Positions 1 through 6,916 of a stretch of 9,706 nucleotides of DNA are shown piece after piece. Numbering within the stretch: the first letter of the stretch is position 1; every line of letters starts with the position of its first letter. Both the position numbers and the translations under genes were made by a program. The notes beneath the pieces were generated by a model. That model was not told the DNA's origin and searched no databases. It was given only the letters and a program-made list of their open reading frames with translations. The DNA lies in NCBI GenBank assembly GCA_050743625.1, contig JBOGED010000584.1:1-9706 (forward strand), in the 5' to 3' direction. This DNA is from JBOGED01 sp050743625 (GTDB taxonomy: Bacteria > Actinomycetota > Nitriliruptoria > Euzebyales > Egibacteraceae).

Positions 1-678
1 CGCCACCACCGGCAGGCCGGCCGGCAAGCCCAGGCCGCCATCGCGCAACCCACCCACGCGCGTCCCCGCCTCGACCACGCGCGCCAGCCGCGAAGTGCCG
101 ATCCCGACCTCGTCGAGCAGGTCAGCCGCCCAGCCACGCGCGGCGACGTCCGCCATCTGGCCGGCGCAGGCGTAGGACGCCTCGGTCGCCTCCGAGCCGC
201 ACAGCCTCCAGACCAGCCAGTCGTGGACGAACAACAGGGTACGAGCCGACGCCCAGCGATCCGGCTCCTCATCGATCAACGTGAGCAGCTTCGCCAGGGT
301 GAGCTCGGGTGCGGGCCAATGCCCAGTCAACGCGTACAACTCAGGGATCCGCCGAAGCCGCGCAAGACCGGGAGCACCGCGCCGGTCACTGTTGAGTATC
401 CCGGGCCCCAACTCGCGCGCGCCGTCGGTCAGCACGAACCCCTGCCGTAGAGAGCTCACCACGATGCCCGCGTACGGCCCCGGCCCTTGCTGTTCCACGA
501 CCCGCCGGACCAACCCCCGGATCACCGCCCACCACGCGGCGGGGTCGAACTCCGCCCGGTAGCGGGACGGCCGGTCGGTGACAAGCGGCGCCGACTCGGC
601 CGCACAATGAACCCCGTCATGCACCGAAACCTTGACCGACGACCCGCCGACGTCGATCCCCAGGACGCGCTCGGTCAC
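1..678 (-). CDS. FGGY-family carbohydrate kinase, N-terminal part (runs off the left edge)
   Basis: The 226 visible codons encode the N-terminal part of an FGGY sugar kinase, which uses ATP to phosphorylate a ketose or polyol in the cytoplasm. The protein opens VTERVLGIDVGGSSVKVSVHDG, an actin-fold phosphate-1 loop. Further on, WWAVIRGLVRRVV, an SSLRQGFVLTD strand, LGPGILNSDRRGA and a WLVWRLCG segment followed by E-A-S/C-A are in the order seen in xylulokinase/glycerol kinase relatives. Family members are about 480-520 residues, so roughly half is missing beyond position 1. The GTG at 678 is the only usable start because a stop lies in frame three codons upstream; the ribosome site there is weak. 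It begins 20 bp after the aldolase gene and is the last visible gene of the operon. The substrate cannot be read from this part; a ketose is inferred from the neighbouring aldolase. Confidence 0.88.
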   Translation of the reverse strand, partial: MTERVLGIDVGGSSVKVSVHDGVHCAAESAPLVTDRPSRYRAEFDPAAWWAVIRGLVRRVVEQQGPGPYAGIVVSSLRQGFVLTDGARELGPGILNSDRRGAPGLARLRRIPELYALTGHWPAPELTLAKLLTLIDEEPDRWASARTLLFVHDWLVWRLCGSEATEASYACAGQMADVAARGWAADLLDEVGIGTSRLARVVEAGTRVGGLRDGGLGLPAGLPVVA

Positions 679-698
679 CTCACATCACCGCCGTCCGG

Positions 699-1337
699 CT
701 ATGCTGTCCCGGTGTCCGAGCGGCGGATCTCCTCCAGGTACTCGGGCGGGCAGGACGGCACCGGCCCACCGAGCAGCAGGGCCGCGTACGTAGCGCGGGC
801 GGCCTCCTCCAGATTGGCGGCGCGCTTGTAGGCCAGCTCGACGGTGTCCGCGACCACGGAGCATCCGTGATGCCCAAGGATGACACAGTTGCAGCCGTCG
901 CGGATCGCCTCGGCGCCCGCTTGAGCCAGCTCGACGGTGCCGTTCCTGATGTACGGCGTGGAGCGCACCTCCCGTACGTAGTAGGCGTGGTCCAGCGTGA
1001 GAAGGCTGATCTCGTGCCCCATCGCGTCGAGCAGGACCGATGTCTGCGGGTGCAGGTGGATCAACGCGTTGGTGTCGGGCCGGGCCCGGTAGGAGTGCAG
1101 GTGCAGCAAGACCTCGCTCGACGGTGCGGCGTTGCCGTCTCGCACCTCTCCATCGTTAATCCCGACGAGCGAGAAGTCCTCGGGGGCCAGCTCGTCGAGC
1201 CAGGTCCCACTCGCGGTGACCCAGATGGCATCCGCGCCCGGGTCCCTGGCGGACAGGTTCCCCCCCGAGCCGATCACGAGCCCCGAAGCCACCGCCTTGC
1301 GGCCGTAGACCCTGAGCGCTTCGACGACGTCGGTCAC
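699..1337 (-). CDS. Class II aldolase (L-fuculose-/L-ribulose-phosphate aldolase family)
   Basis: This 212-residue protein is a zinc-dependent class II aldolase/epimerase of the FucA/AraD family. Members cleave a ketose phosphate to DHAP plus an aldehyde, or epimerise L-ribulose-5-phosphate. The family phosphate loop GSGGNLSAR is at residues 23-31, the catalytic acid is probably Glu75 (PSSE), and the zinc ligands are probably His94 and His96 (HLHP) with His156/His157 (LGHHG). Length matches the family (about 210-230). The start is GTG 1337: it overlaps the dehydrogenase stop in a GTGA, and AAGGAGG lies 10 bases upstream. A much longer reading to 1634 would lie inside the dehydrogenase gene and has no family support. 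The kinase next door suggests cleavage of a 1-phosphorylated ketose. Specificity (fuculose, ribulose, rhamnulose, tetrulose) is not decidable here. Confidence 0.9.
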   Translation of the reverse strand: MTDVVEALRVYGRKAVASGLVIGSGGNLSARDPGADAIWVTASGTWLDELAPEDFSLVGINDGEVRDGNAAPSSEVLLHLHSYRARPDTNALIHLHPQTSVLLDAMGHEISLLTLDHAYYVREVRSTPYIRNGTVELAQAGAEAIRDGCNCVILGHHGCSVVADTVELAYKRAANLEEAARATYAALLLGGPVPSCPPEYLEEIRRSDTGTA

Positions 1338-2287
1338 GGGACGAGAACCTCCTTCAGGCGGGGACGCGAGCTTGGCTCTAGCGCCGCCGCGGCTTGGTCG
1401 AGGGGCCTGACCGCGGTCACGATGAGGTCCGCGCGGACGCCTGCGAGCAGCAGGATCGCCTCGGGGAAGCATCCCGGGGCGAGATGACCGCCGGCGATGG
1501 TCAGCTCCTTGTGCTCGGCGATCTGGTTGAGGTCTAGCGCCCCGTGGCTGCGGTACACGCCATAAAGGCCCACCGTGCCGCCGGGCGCGGCAAGGTCCAA
1601 CGCGCGGGCGGCGGCCGCCGGGTCGCCGGAGCATTCTAGGACAACGTCGGCGAGGTCCCGCGCGCCAGTCGTGATGTCGAGCGCCTCGTCAGCGCCGAGG
1701 TCGAGAGACAGCGCCGCCTTCTCGGGCGTCCGGGTGACGGCGAGCACCACGGATGCCCCCTCGGCCCGAGCGGCGTGCAGCGCCAGCGCTCCCACTGCCC
1801 CGATGCCGATCACCGCAACGGTGTCGCCTTCCTTGACCCCCGCACGCCGGACGGCGTGGAGCGCACAGGCCGCTGGCTCGGCGAGCACCGCGGCCGCGAG
1901 CGGCAACGCCTCCGGTACGGGGTGGACCAATGCCGCGGCCGGCAACGCCAGTCGCTCCGCGAACGCGCCGGGGATTCCTGACCCGACATGTGTTCCGTGG
2001 GGGCAGAGGTTCGTCTTGCCGCGGGAGCACCATCGGCAGCGGCCGCATGGGATCTTGACCTCGACCGTCAGGCGCTGGCCGGTGAGGACATCATGGCCGA
2101 GCAGCTCGTGGCCGGGGACGAACGGCCAGCACAGCTCCCAAGGTCCGTCTCCCCGCCACAGCATCCGGTCCGCCGCGCAGACACCGGCGGCCTCGACCTC
2201 GACCAACCGGCCGCCTTCGGGCACCACCAGCTCCGCCAACTCGCTGAGCCTGAAATCGCCCGGCCCTACCGCGACGAGGGCCCTCAC
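1334..2287 (-). CDS. Zinc-dependent medium-chain (polyol/threonine-type) dehydrogenase
   Basis: This 317-residue protein is an MDR-family NAD(P)-dependent alcohol dehydrogenase, expected to oxidise a secondary alcohol of a polyol or sugar acid in the cytoplasm. Catalytic zinc ligands are visible as Cys37 (GVCAAD), His60-Glu61 (PGHE) and Glu137 (AEPAACALH). The structural zinc site has all four cysteines (Cys81, 84, 87, 95). The Rossmann glycine motif GIGAVG is at 161-166. Family members are mostly 330-360 residues, so this is slightly short. I chose GTG 2287 because it overlaps the upstream gene's stop in a GTGA, has AAGGG six bases upstream and begins VRALVAVGPGDFRL, the usual first strand. 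An earlier start at 2347 would lie inside the neighbouring gene. It sits in the sugar operon and probably makes the ketose that the kinase and aldolase use. Confidence 0.88.
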   Translation of the reverse strand: MRALVAVGPGDFRLSELAELVVPEGGRLVEVEAAGVCAADRMLWRGDGPWELCWPFVPGHELLGHDVLTGQRLTVEVKIPCGRCRWCSRGKTNLCPHGTHVGSGIPGAFAERLALPAAALVHPVPEALPLAAAVLAEPAACALHAVRRAGVKEGDTVAVIGIGAVGALALHAARAEGASVVLAVTRTPEKAALSLDLGADEALDITTGARDLADVVLECSGDPAAAARALDLAAPGGTVGLYGVYRSHGALDLNQIAEHKELTIAGGHLAPGCFPEAILLLAGVRADLIVTAVRPLDQAAAALEPSSRPRLKEVLVP

Positions 2288-3093
2288 CGTATCCCTTGCT
2301 CGCGCAGATGCGCCACGGACTCGCGTGTGGCATCCACCCCGGTCCATCGACCGGACGCCACCGCGCCGTAGAGATCGAACGAGGCGACGCCGTCGTAGTC
2401 GATGTCGTCGAGCGCTTTGATGAACGTGCCGAACTTGTGGGCCTGACCAAGCGGGAGGTCGTCGTCAGCCCGCCCCTCCCCCGCGTCGCCGAGGTGCACG
2501 TGCCACAACAGGTCGCCGAGCCGGTAGACCACCTCAGCCGGATCCTCGCCGACGGCGTACGCATGAGCCGTGTCGAGCAGGATCCCGGTGCCAGGAACGT
2601 CAGCGGCCAGGCGCAACGCGTCCACTGAGGTCGCGACGATGGTGCCGGGCTTGTACTCGACGGCGAGCCGTGTCCCGGTCCGGGCGGCGGCGTCCCGGAC
2701 AAGGGCGAGGCCTTGGGTCATGCGCTCCCACGAGGCGGTAGGCAGATCGGCGCCGGGCCACAACCCCAGGACCGGCAGGCCCCGCTGGGCGCACACCGTG
2801 GCGAGCCCACGCACCTGAGCGGCAACACCCTCGGGCTCACCGGTCAGCGCGCCAGACGGCCAGCGCTCGACCGGGAGAGACAAGAGCAACGCCACCACGC
2901 CAAGCCCGTGGACGGCAACGAGCCGGTCCCATCCCATGACCCGTTCCCACCCCACCTCGGCGCGGACATCGTAGACTCCGATCTCCACCCCTTCGACGCC
3001 GGTCCCCGCCATCACGGCCCAAGACTCGTCATCGGACAGCCCGTTGGGCCAGTGGTTCCAATCAGCATCCGCGATTCGCCAACGTCTCGTCAC
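2284..3093 (-). CDS. TIM-barrel sugar isomerase/epimerase-like protein (AP endonuclease 2 fold)
   Basis: This 269-residue protein belongs to the xylose-isomerase-like TIM-barrel family that includes hydroxypyruvate isomerase, IolE/IolI and tagatose-3-epimerase. Likely metal ligands sit in the usual order: Glu146 (LAVEYKP), Asp174 and His177 (LLDTAHA), and His200 (WHVHLGD). The usual last acidic ligand may be Asp240 (SFDLYG). It would interconvert a ketose with an aldose or an epimeric ketose. It is the first gene of the leftward operon and its TGA overlaps the dehydrogenase GTG. The start is uncertain: GTG 3093 gives VTRRWRIADADWNHWP, and GTG 3111 or TTG 3147 would add 6 or 18 residues. None has a clear ribosome site, so the mRNA may be leaderless. 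Exact reaction unknown. Confidence 0.82.
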   Translation of the reverse strand: MTRRWRIADADWNHWPNGLSDDESWAVMAGTGVEGVEIGVYDVRAEVGWERVMGWDRLVAVHGLGVVALLLSLPVERWPSGALTGEPEGVAAQVRGLATVCAQRGLPVLGLWPGADLPTASWERMTQGLALVRDAAARTGTRLAVEYKPGTIVATSVDALRLAADVPGTGILLDTAHAYAVGEDPAEVVYRLGDLLWHVHLGDAGEGRADDDLPLGQAHKFGTFIKALDDIDYDGVASFDLYGAVASGRWTGVDATRESVAHLREQGIR

Positions 3094-3100
3094 GGCGCCA

Positions 3101-3115
3101 GAGTGTGTCACACTC
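3101..3115. promoter_or_regulatory. Perfect 15-bp palindrome at the head of the sugar operon, candidate operator
   Basis: GAGTGTG-T-CACACTC is a perfect 7-bp inverted repeat around one base. It lies 8-22 bases before the preferred GTG start (3093) of the sugar operon, within the 80-bp divergent gap to the sensor kinase gene. A dimeric repressor bound here would cover the -10 region of a leaderless transcript, or the start codon if GTG 3111 is used. The neighbouring AT-rich patch at 3135-3142 (TAAATATT) is the only promoter-like sequence in the gap and could serve either direction; I see no convincing -35 partner. No regulator gene for the operon is in the window. Confidence 0.45.
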
Positions 3116-3173
3116 GGCGGGTGACGGTCGACGCTAAATATTCGCAAGTCCGCGCCAGCGCGTGACGGGGTAA

Positions 3174-4301
3174 GTGACTGGAGACCGGGGAGACGCGGCG
3201 TTCAGCGCGATGAGCGATGTCGTGCTCGCCGTGGCCTCGGAGCTGTCCTTGGAGCCGGTGCTGCGCACCCTGGTGAGGTCGGCGCGGGAGCTTGCCGGAG
3301 CACGCTACGCGGCCATCGGCATTCCCGACGAAGAGGGCGAAGGGTTCACGCGGTTCCTCACCGACGGGATGACCGACGAGCAGATCACGGCGATCGGGCC
3401 GCTCCCGCGGCAGCACGGCCTCCTCGGCGCGATGCTCACCGGGTACGGCGACGAGCCCAAGCCGTTCCGCACCCAGGACATCACCGCCGACCCGCGGTTC
3501 CAGTGGTGGCCGAAGGCCCATCCCGCCATGCGGTCGTTCCTCGGCGTCCCCATCGTGTCGAAGGGGACAGTCGTGGGAGCGTTCTACCTCACAGACAAAG
3601 AGAGCCAGCCAGGATTCTCGAGTCAGGATCAGCAGCTCATCGAGCTGCTCGCCGCGCACGCCGCCATCGCGATCGAAAACGCCAGGTTGTTCGAGCTGAC
3701 CCGCGAGCTCTCCGTCATGGAAGAGCGCACTCGCCTCGCCCGTGAGCTGCACGACGCGATGAACCAAACACTGTTCAGCCTCGCCCTCGTCGCGGAGGCG
3801 GGAGACCTCGACGCGGTGAAAAGGTTGACACGCGCGGCGCTCGCCGAGCTCCGAGTCGTGATCCATGGGCTCCGACCACCGGAGCTCGAGGTCGACGGGC
3901 TGGTGGCGGCGCTCCGCCACCACGTCGACGTGCTCCGCCGGGCGCACCGGGTTGATGTCCGTATCTCCGTCCGCGGCCTCTTGGAGCTGAGCCACGACGA
4001 CGAGCGTGAGGTGCTGCGGCTCGCGCAAGAGGCGCTCAGCAATGCGCTCCGTCATTCTGCGGCCACCAGGGTCGAGCTGGAGTTGGAGTCGGAAAAGGGG
4101 GTCCGGCTCGTCGTGCGCGACAACGGGATCGGCTTCGACCCGACCGCTCGCTCGCTCAGGGCGCGCCACCTGGGTCTCGAGTCGATGCGCGAGCGCGCCC
4201 GGCGGCTGGGTGGCCGCCTGAGCATCGAGTCGACGCCCGGCTCCGGGACCGTCGTGACTTTGGAGTTCCAGGGTGAGGGCTCCGGTGGGGAAGAGCGGTA
4301 G
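3174..4301 (+). CDS. GAF-domain sensor histidine kinase (NarL/DevS-type, HisKA_3)
   Basis: This 375-residue cytoplasmic kinase autophosphorylates on histidine and passes the phosphate to the adjacent regulator. A GAF domain spans about 20-175. A HisKA_3 dimerisation helix carries the phospho-acceptor His193 in RLARELHDAMNQ. The HATPase domain has an N box at 281-293 (QEALSN), a G1 box DNGIGFD at 316-322, a G2 region LGLESMRERA at 333-342 and GSGT at 357-360. No membrane segment is visible. In the GAF domain HPAMRSFLGVP (His116) is followed 22 residues later by Tyr138 (FYLTDK), the spacing of the heme ligand and distal tyrosine of mycobacterial DevS. GTG 3174 is preferred because it keeps the F-S-A-M-x-x-V-V-L-A-V-A-S lead-in typical of relatives; ATG 3210 is an alternative. 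The stop overlaps the regulator start by one base. Confidence 0.93.
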   Translation: MTGDRGDAAFSAMSDVVLAVASELSLEPVLRTLVRSARELAGARYAAIGIPDEEGEGFTRFLTDGMTDEQITAIGPLPRQHGLLGAMLTGYGDEPKPFRTQDITADPRFQWWPKAHPAMRSFLGVPIVSKGTVVGAFYLTDKESQPGFSSQDQQLIELLAAHAAIAIENARLFELTRELSVMEERTRLARELHDAMNQTLFSLALVAEAGDLDAVKRLTRAALAELRVVIHGLRPPELEVDGLVAALRHHVDVLRRAHRVDVRISVRGLLELSHDDEREVLRLAQEALSNALRHSAATRVELELESEKGVRLVVRDNGIGFDPTARSLRARHLGLESMRERARRLGGRLSIESTPGSGTVVTLEFQGEGSGGEER

Positions 4302-5014
4302 TGCCTGAGGAGATCCGCGTCGTGATCGCCGACGACCACCCAGTCGTGAGGCAAGGCCTGCGGACGTTCCTGGATTCGCGGGATGGGATCACTGTGGTGG
4401 GCGAGGCCGCGACCGGCGAGCAAGCGGTCGCCCGTGCTGGCCGTTTGCGCCCCGACGTGGTGCTGATCGACTTGGTCATGCCCGAGATGGGTGGCCTTGA
4501 GGCAATTAAGCACATACGCGCCCGTGATCCTGACGTCAAGGTGATCGTGCTCACGAGCTTCGCCGGTGACGATCAGGTCGTCCCGGCGGTGCGGGCGGGC
4601 GCTACCGGTTACCTTCTCAAGGACGTGGAGCCAGCCGAGCTGGAGCGCGCCATCCGTGCCGCCCACCGCGGCCAGGCGCTGCTCGATCCCGCGGTCACCG
4701 CGCAGGTACTCCGCGAGATTACCCGGCCCCGCGCAGCCGACCGACTCACCCCTCGTGAGCGCGAGGTGCTCGCCTTGCTCGGCCAAGGCCGCTCGAACCG
4801 CGAGATCGCCCGCGCCCTCGTCGTCACCGAGAAGACCGTGAAGACCCACGTGAGCAACCTGCTCGCCAAGCTCGGTCTCGCCGACCGCACGCAAGCAGCC
4901 ATCTACGCCGTCCGAGAAAACCTAGATCTGGATGCACGGACCGCCCGGAAAGAGACCGCGAGGTCGCCGACGGAAGCGCCCTCGACGCCCCACCGCTCCA
5001 AACCCAAGGAATAG
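4301..5014 (+). CDS. NarL/FixJ-family response regulator, partner of the GAF kinase
   Basis: This 237-residue protein has a receiver domain (about 5-120) with acidic pocket Asp11-Asp12, phospho-acceptor Asp57 (LIDLVMP), Thr85 (VLTSF) and Lys107 (LLKDVEP). A LuxR-type helix-turn-helix follows at about 147-208 (LTPREREVLALLGQG, then TEKTVKTHVSNLLAKLGL). The recognition helix keeps the two lysines (Lys178, Lys181) that in mycobacterial DevR contact DNA, but has Thr182 where DevR has Asn. The last 25 residues are a charged, Pro/Ser/Thr-rich tail. The GTG start shares its G with the kinase stop (TAGTG) and follows GGGGAAG, so the pair is translationally coupled. It should bind palindromic sites as a phosphorylated dimer; a matching GGAC-N4-GTCC site begins 10 bases after its stop codon. 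Confidence 0.93.
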   Translation: MPEEIRVVIADDHPVVRQGLRTFLDSRDGITVVGEAATGEQAVARAGRLRPDVVLIDLVMPEMGGLEAIKHIRARDPDVKVIVLTSFAGDDQVVPAVRAGATGYLLKDVEPAELERAIRAAHRGQALLDPAVTAQVLREITRPRAADRLTPREREVLALLGQGRSNREIARALVVTEKTVKTHVSNLLAKLGLADRTQAAIYAVRENLDLDARTARKETARSPTEAPSTPHRSKPKE

Positions 5015-5024
5015 CTCAGGAGGC

Positions 5025-5042
5025 CTAGGACCAAAGTCCTAG
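5025..5042. promoter_or_regulatory. DevR/DosR-box-like palindrome between the regulator and the dehydrogenase gene
   Basis: CTAGGAC-CAAA-GTCCTAG is a perfect 7-bp inverted repeat around four bases. Its central GGACCAAAGTCC agrees with the core of the published mycobacterial DosR motif (GGACTWWAGTCC) at 11 of 12 positions; the outer flanks do not match. It is centred near 5033, about 90 bp before the dehydrogenase start, and could be an activator or autoregulatory site of the regulator encoded just upstream. The alternative is a short terminator hairpin, but there is no T run after it. No clear -10 hexamer was seen downstream. Confidence 0.5.
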
Positions 5043-5067
5043 CCGAGGCGGTTCGGTGGGCGGATGG

Positions 5068-5117
5068 CCTCGACCTCGGCGACGCCTACCGTTCGGGGCG
5101 TCGCACCGTCGAGGAGG
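5068..5117 (+). promoter_or_regulatory. Possible leader hairpin covering part of the dehydrogenase ribosome site
   Basis: GCGACGCC (5079-5086) and GGCGTCGC (5097-5104) form a perfect 8-bp stem with a 10-base loop. Outside it, CCTCGAC (5068-5074) can pair with GTCGAGG (5108-5114), or GACCTC (5072-5077) with GAGGTC (5114-5119). Either outer pairing occupies part of the GAGGAGG ribosome site at 5111-5117. This could lower or gate translation of the dehydrogenase and QueA-like genes. Hairpins are easy to find in such GC-rich DNA, so this is tentative. Confidence 0.25.
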
Positions 5118-5123
5118 TCAGTG

Positions 5124-5864
5124 GTGGGAAACCCGAACCAACCCATTGCCATCATCACGGGCGCGTCGCGTGGTCTTGGCCTCGCGCTCGCTCGCGCGCT
5201 CTCCGGCATCGGTTGGCGGCTCGTGCTCGATGCCCGCGGAGAGAAGGCACTGCGAGCCGTGGCGACCGAGCTGTCTGGTCGTGCCACGGTCCGTGCCATT
5301 CCTGGTGATGTCGCCGACGAGCGCCATCGCGAAGCGCTGGTAGCCGCCGCGCACGACCTCGGCGGCCTCGACGTGCTCGTTCACAACGCGAGCGCCTTGG
5401 GCCCGGCCGCGGGCCCTCGCCCTTTGCCCGCGGTAGCCGACTACCCGGTCGAGGCCCTGGAGCGAGTCTTCTCGGTGAACGTGCTCGCGCCCCTGCGGCT
5501 CACCCAGCTCGCATTGCCGCTCATCCGGCCCGGCGGACGGATCCTCGCGATCACGTCCGACGCCGCCGTGGAGGCATACGAAGGCTGGGGAGGCTATGGC
5601 GCATCGAAGGCGGCGCTCGAGCAGCTCACCGCCGTACTGGCCGAGGAGCGAAAAGACCTGAGGGTTTACCGGGTAGACCCCGGCGACATGAACACGCAGA
5701 TGCAGCAGGAGGCGTTCCCGGGCGAGGACGTTTCTGATCAGCCGCCACCGGAAGACAGTGTTCCGGGCCTGCTCACGCTCATCGAGGGTGACTTGCCCAG
5801 CGGCCGCTATCAGGCGAGAGCGCTCGTCCGTGAGTCTCTGTCTGGTACGGGGGTAGGCGCATGA
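5124..5864 (+). CDS. Short-chain dehydrogenase/reductase (SDR family)
   Basis: This 246-residue classical SDR is an NAD(P)-dependent oxidoreductase of the cytoplasm. It shows the cofactor motif TGASRGLG at 12-19, GDV at 61-63, HNAS at 87-90, Asn119 (SVNVLAP), catalytic Ser145 (ITSDAA) and Tyr158-x3-Lys162 (YGASK), all intact. After the active site, VYRVDPGDMNTQM replaces the more common PG-x-V/I-x-T/D stretch. GTG 5124 (or 5121) follows an excellent GAGGAGG ribosome site. An upstream in-frame ATG at 5064 would add 20 low-complexity residues and is less likely. Its stop overlaps the QueA-like start in an ATGA, so the two proteins are probably made together and may act in one pathway. The substrate is unknown. 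It lies 109 bp after the regulator gene and may be under its control. Confidence 0.9.
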   Translation: MGNPNQPIAIITGASRGLGLALARALSGIGWRLVLDARGEKALRAVATELSGRATVRAIPGDVADERHREALVAAAHDLGGLDVLVHNASALGPAAGPRPLPAVADYPVEALERVFSVNVLAPLRLTQLALPLIRPGGRILAITSDAAVEAYEGWGGYGASKAALEQLTAVLAEERKDLRVYRVDPGDMNTQMQQEAFPGEDVSDQPPPEDSVPGLLTLIEGDLPSGRYQARALVRESLSGTGVGA

Positions 5865-6910
5865 CCGCTACCTTGAGCCTGCCTGAGGGCTTGCGCTTCA
5901 CGCTGCCGGAGGGCTTGGAGGCGTCAGAGCCTCCTGAGGAGCGCGGTCTGGCCCGCTATGAGGTCCGGTTGCTTGTCGCCGACGAAACGTTGACCGACCG
6001 GACGTTCCTCGATCTGCCCGAGATTCTCGAGCCCGGCGACCTGTTGGTCGTGAACACCTCGGCAACCCTCCCCGCTGCCATCCCCGCGGACGGCGGGAAT
6101 CTTCTCGTCCATCTGGGAACGCAACTCCCAGGTGGGTTGTGGCTGGTCGAGCTACGCCTACCGGCTGGTGCGGGGAGCCTCTCCTATTTCAACGGCCGTT
6201 CTGGTCAGCATCTCACCTTGCCCGACGGTGGCACCGCCCACCTGCTTGCGCCGTATCCCATCGCTACGCAGGCACCCGCCAGGCTCTGGTATGCGGCGCT
6301 GCACGTGGAGGAAGACCTTCATCTCTACCTCGGCCGCCACGGGCACCCGATCCGCTATGGCTATGCACGCCAGGCCTGGCCGCTGGCCGCGTACCAGACC
6401 GTATACGCCGATGAGCCGGGCAGCGCCGAGATGCCAAGCGCGGGCCGGCCGTTCTCCGCGCGAGTCCTCGACTCCCTGGCGCGACGAGGTATCGCGATCG
6501 CACGGCTCGTGCTTCACACCGGGGTGTCATCCCAGGAGGAGAACGAGCCACCGTATCCGGAGCCCTACCGCGTACCCGCTGCGACAGCCGATGACGTCAA
6601 TGCAGCCAGACACTCCGGACGGAGAGTCATTGCCGTCGGCACTACGGTTGCCCGTGCACTCGAGAGCGTCGCTGATGAAACAGGTCGTGCTCACCCGGGT
6701 GCTGGTTGGACGGATCTTGTGATCACCCCGCAGCGAGGCGTCCGGGTGATCAGTGGGATCCTGTCCGGATGGCACCCTCCCGGCGCCTCTCATCTCGCCC
6801 TGCTCGAGGCCATCGCGGGACCGGACCTCCTCGCGCGTAGCTATCATCACGCGCTATCAGAGGGCTACCGCTGGCACGAGTTCGGCGATCTTCATCTCGT
6901 GTTGCCGTAA
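5861..6910 (+). CDS. QueA-like protein (SAM:tRNA ribosyltransferase-isomerase family), divergent
   Basis: This 349-residue protein aligns end to end with QueA, which moves the ribose of S-adenosylmethionine onto preQ1 in tRNA. Recognisable blocks are GDLLVVNTSATLPA at 59-72, YQTVYADEPGSAEMPSAG at 178-195, RLVLHTGV at 215-222, RRVIAVGTTVARALES at 254-269 and YRWHEFGDLHL at 336-346. Several QueA hallmarks are changed: AGLHF reads AGRPF (194-198), the GAGTFxPV stretch reads GVSSQEENEPPYPEPY, and TNFHLPxST reads SGWHPPGAS. No other queuosine gene is nearby. It is therefore a family member whose substrate may differ from preQ1-tRNA. The ATG is set by the ATGA overlap with the SDR and a GGGGGTAGG ribosome site. 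Its stop is 6 bp from the convergent lipoprotein gene. Confidence 0.87.
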   Translation: MTATLSLPEGLRFTLPEGLEASEPPEERGLARYEVRLLVADETLTDRTFLDLPEILEPGDLLVVNTSATLPAAIPADGGNLLVHLGTQLPGGLWLVELRLPAGAGSLSYFNGRSGQHLTLPDGGTAHLLAPYPIATQAPARLWYAALHVEEDLHLYLGRHGHPIRYGYARQAWPLAAYQTVYADEPGSAEMPSAGRPFSARVLDSLARRGIAIARLVLHTGVSSQEENEPPYPEPYRVPAATADDVNAARHSGRRVIAVGTTVARALESVADETGRAHPGAGWTDLVITPQRGVRVISGILSGWHPPGASHLALLEAIAGPDLLARSYHHALSEGYRWHEFGDLHLVLP

Positions 6911-6916
6911 CTTGCC

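Noticed and set aside
699..1634. Longer version of the aldolase (311 residues)
   Set aside because: The extra 99 residues are out-of-frame dehydrogenase sequence; GTG 1337 has a strong ribosome site and the family length.
1575..2420. Plus-strand open frame (281 codons) in the sugar operon
   Set aside because: Antisense of the dehydrogenase; low-complexity Ala/Ser/Arg translation.
3108..4169. Long minus-strand open frame (353 codons) opposite the sensor kinase
   Set aside because: It is the antisense shadow of a kinase with all its motifs. The translation is Arg/Glu/His-rich without any domain, as expected in GC-rich DNA.
4052..4894. Minus-strand open frame (280 codons) opposite the response regulator
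   Set aside because: Antisense of a clear NarL-type regulator; no ribosome site or recognisable domain.
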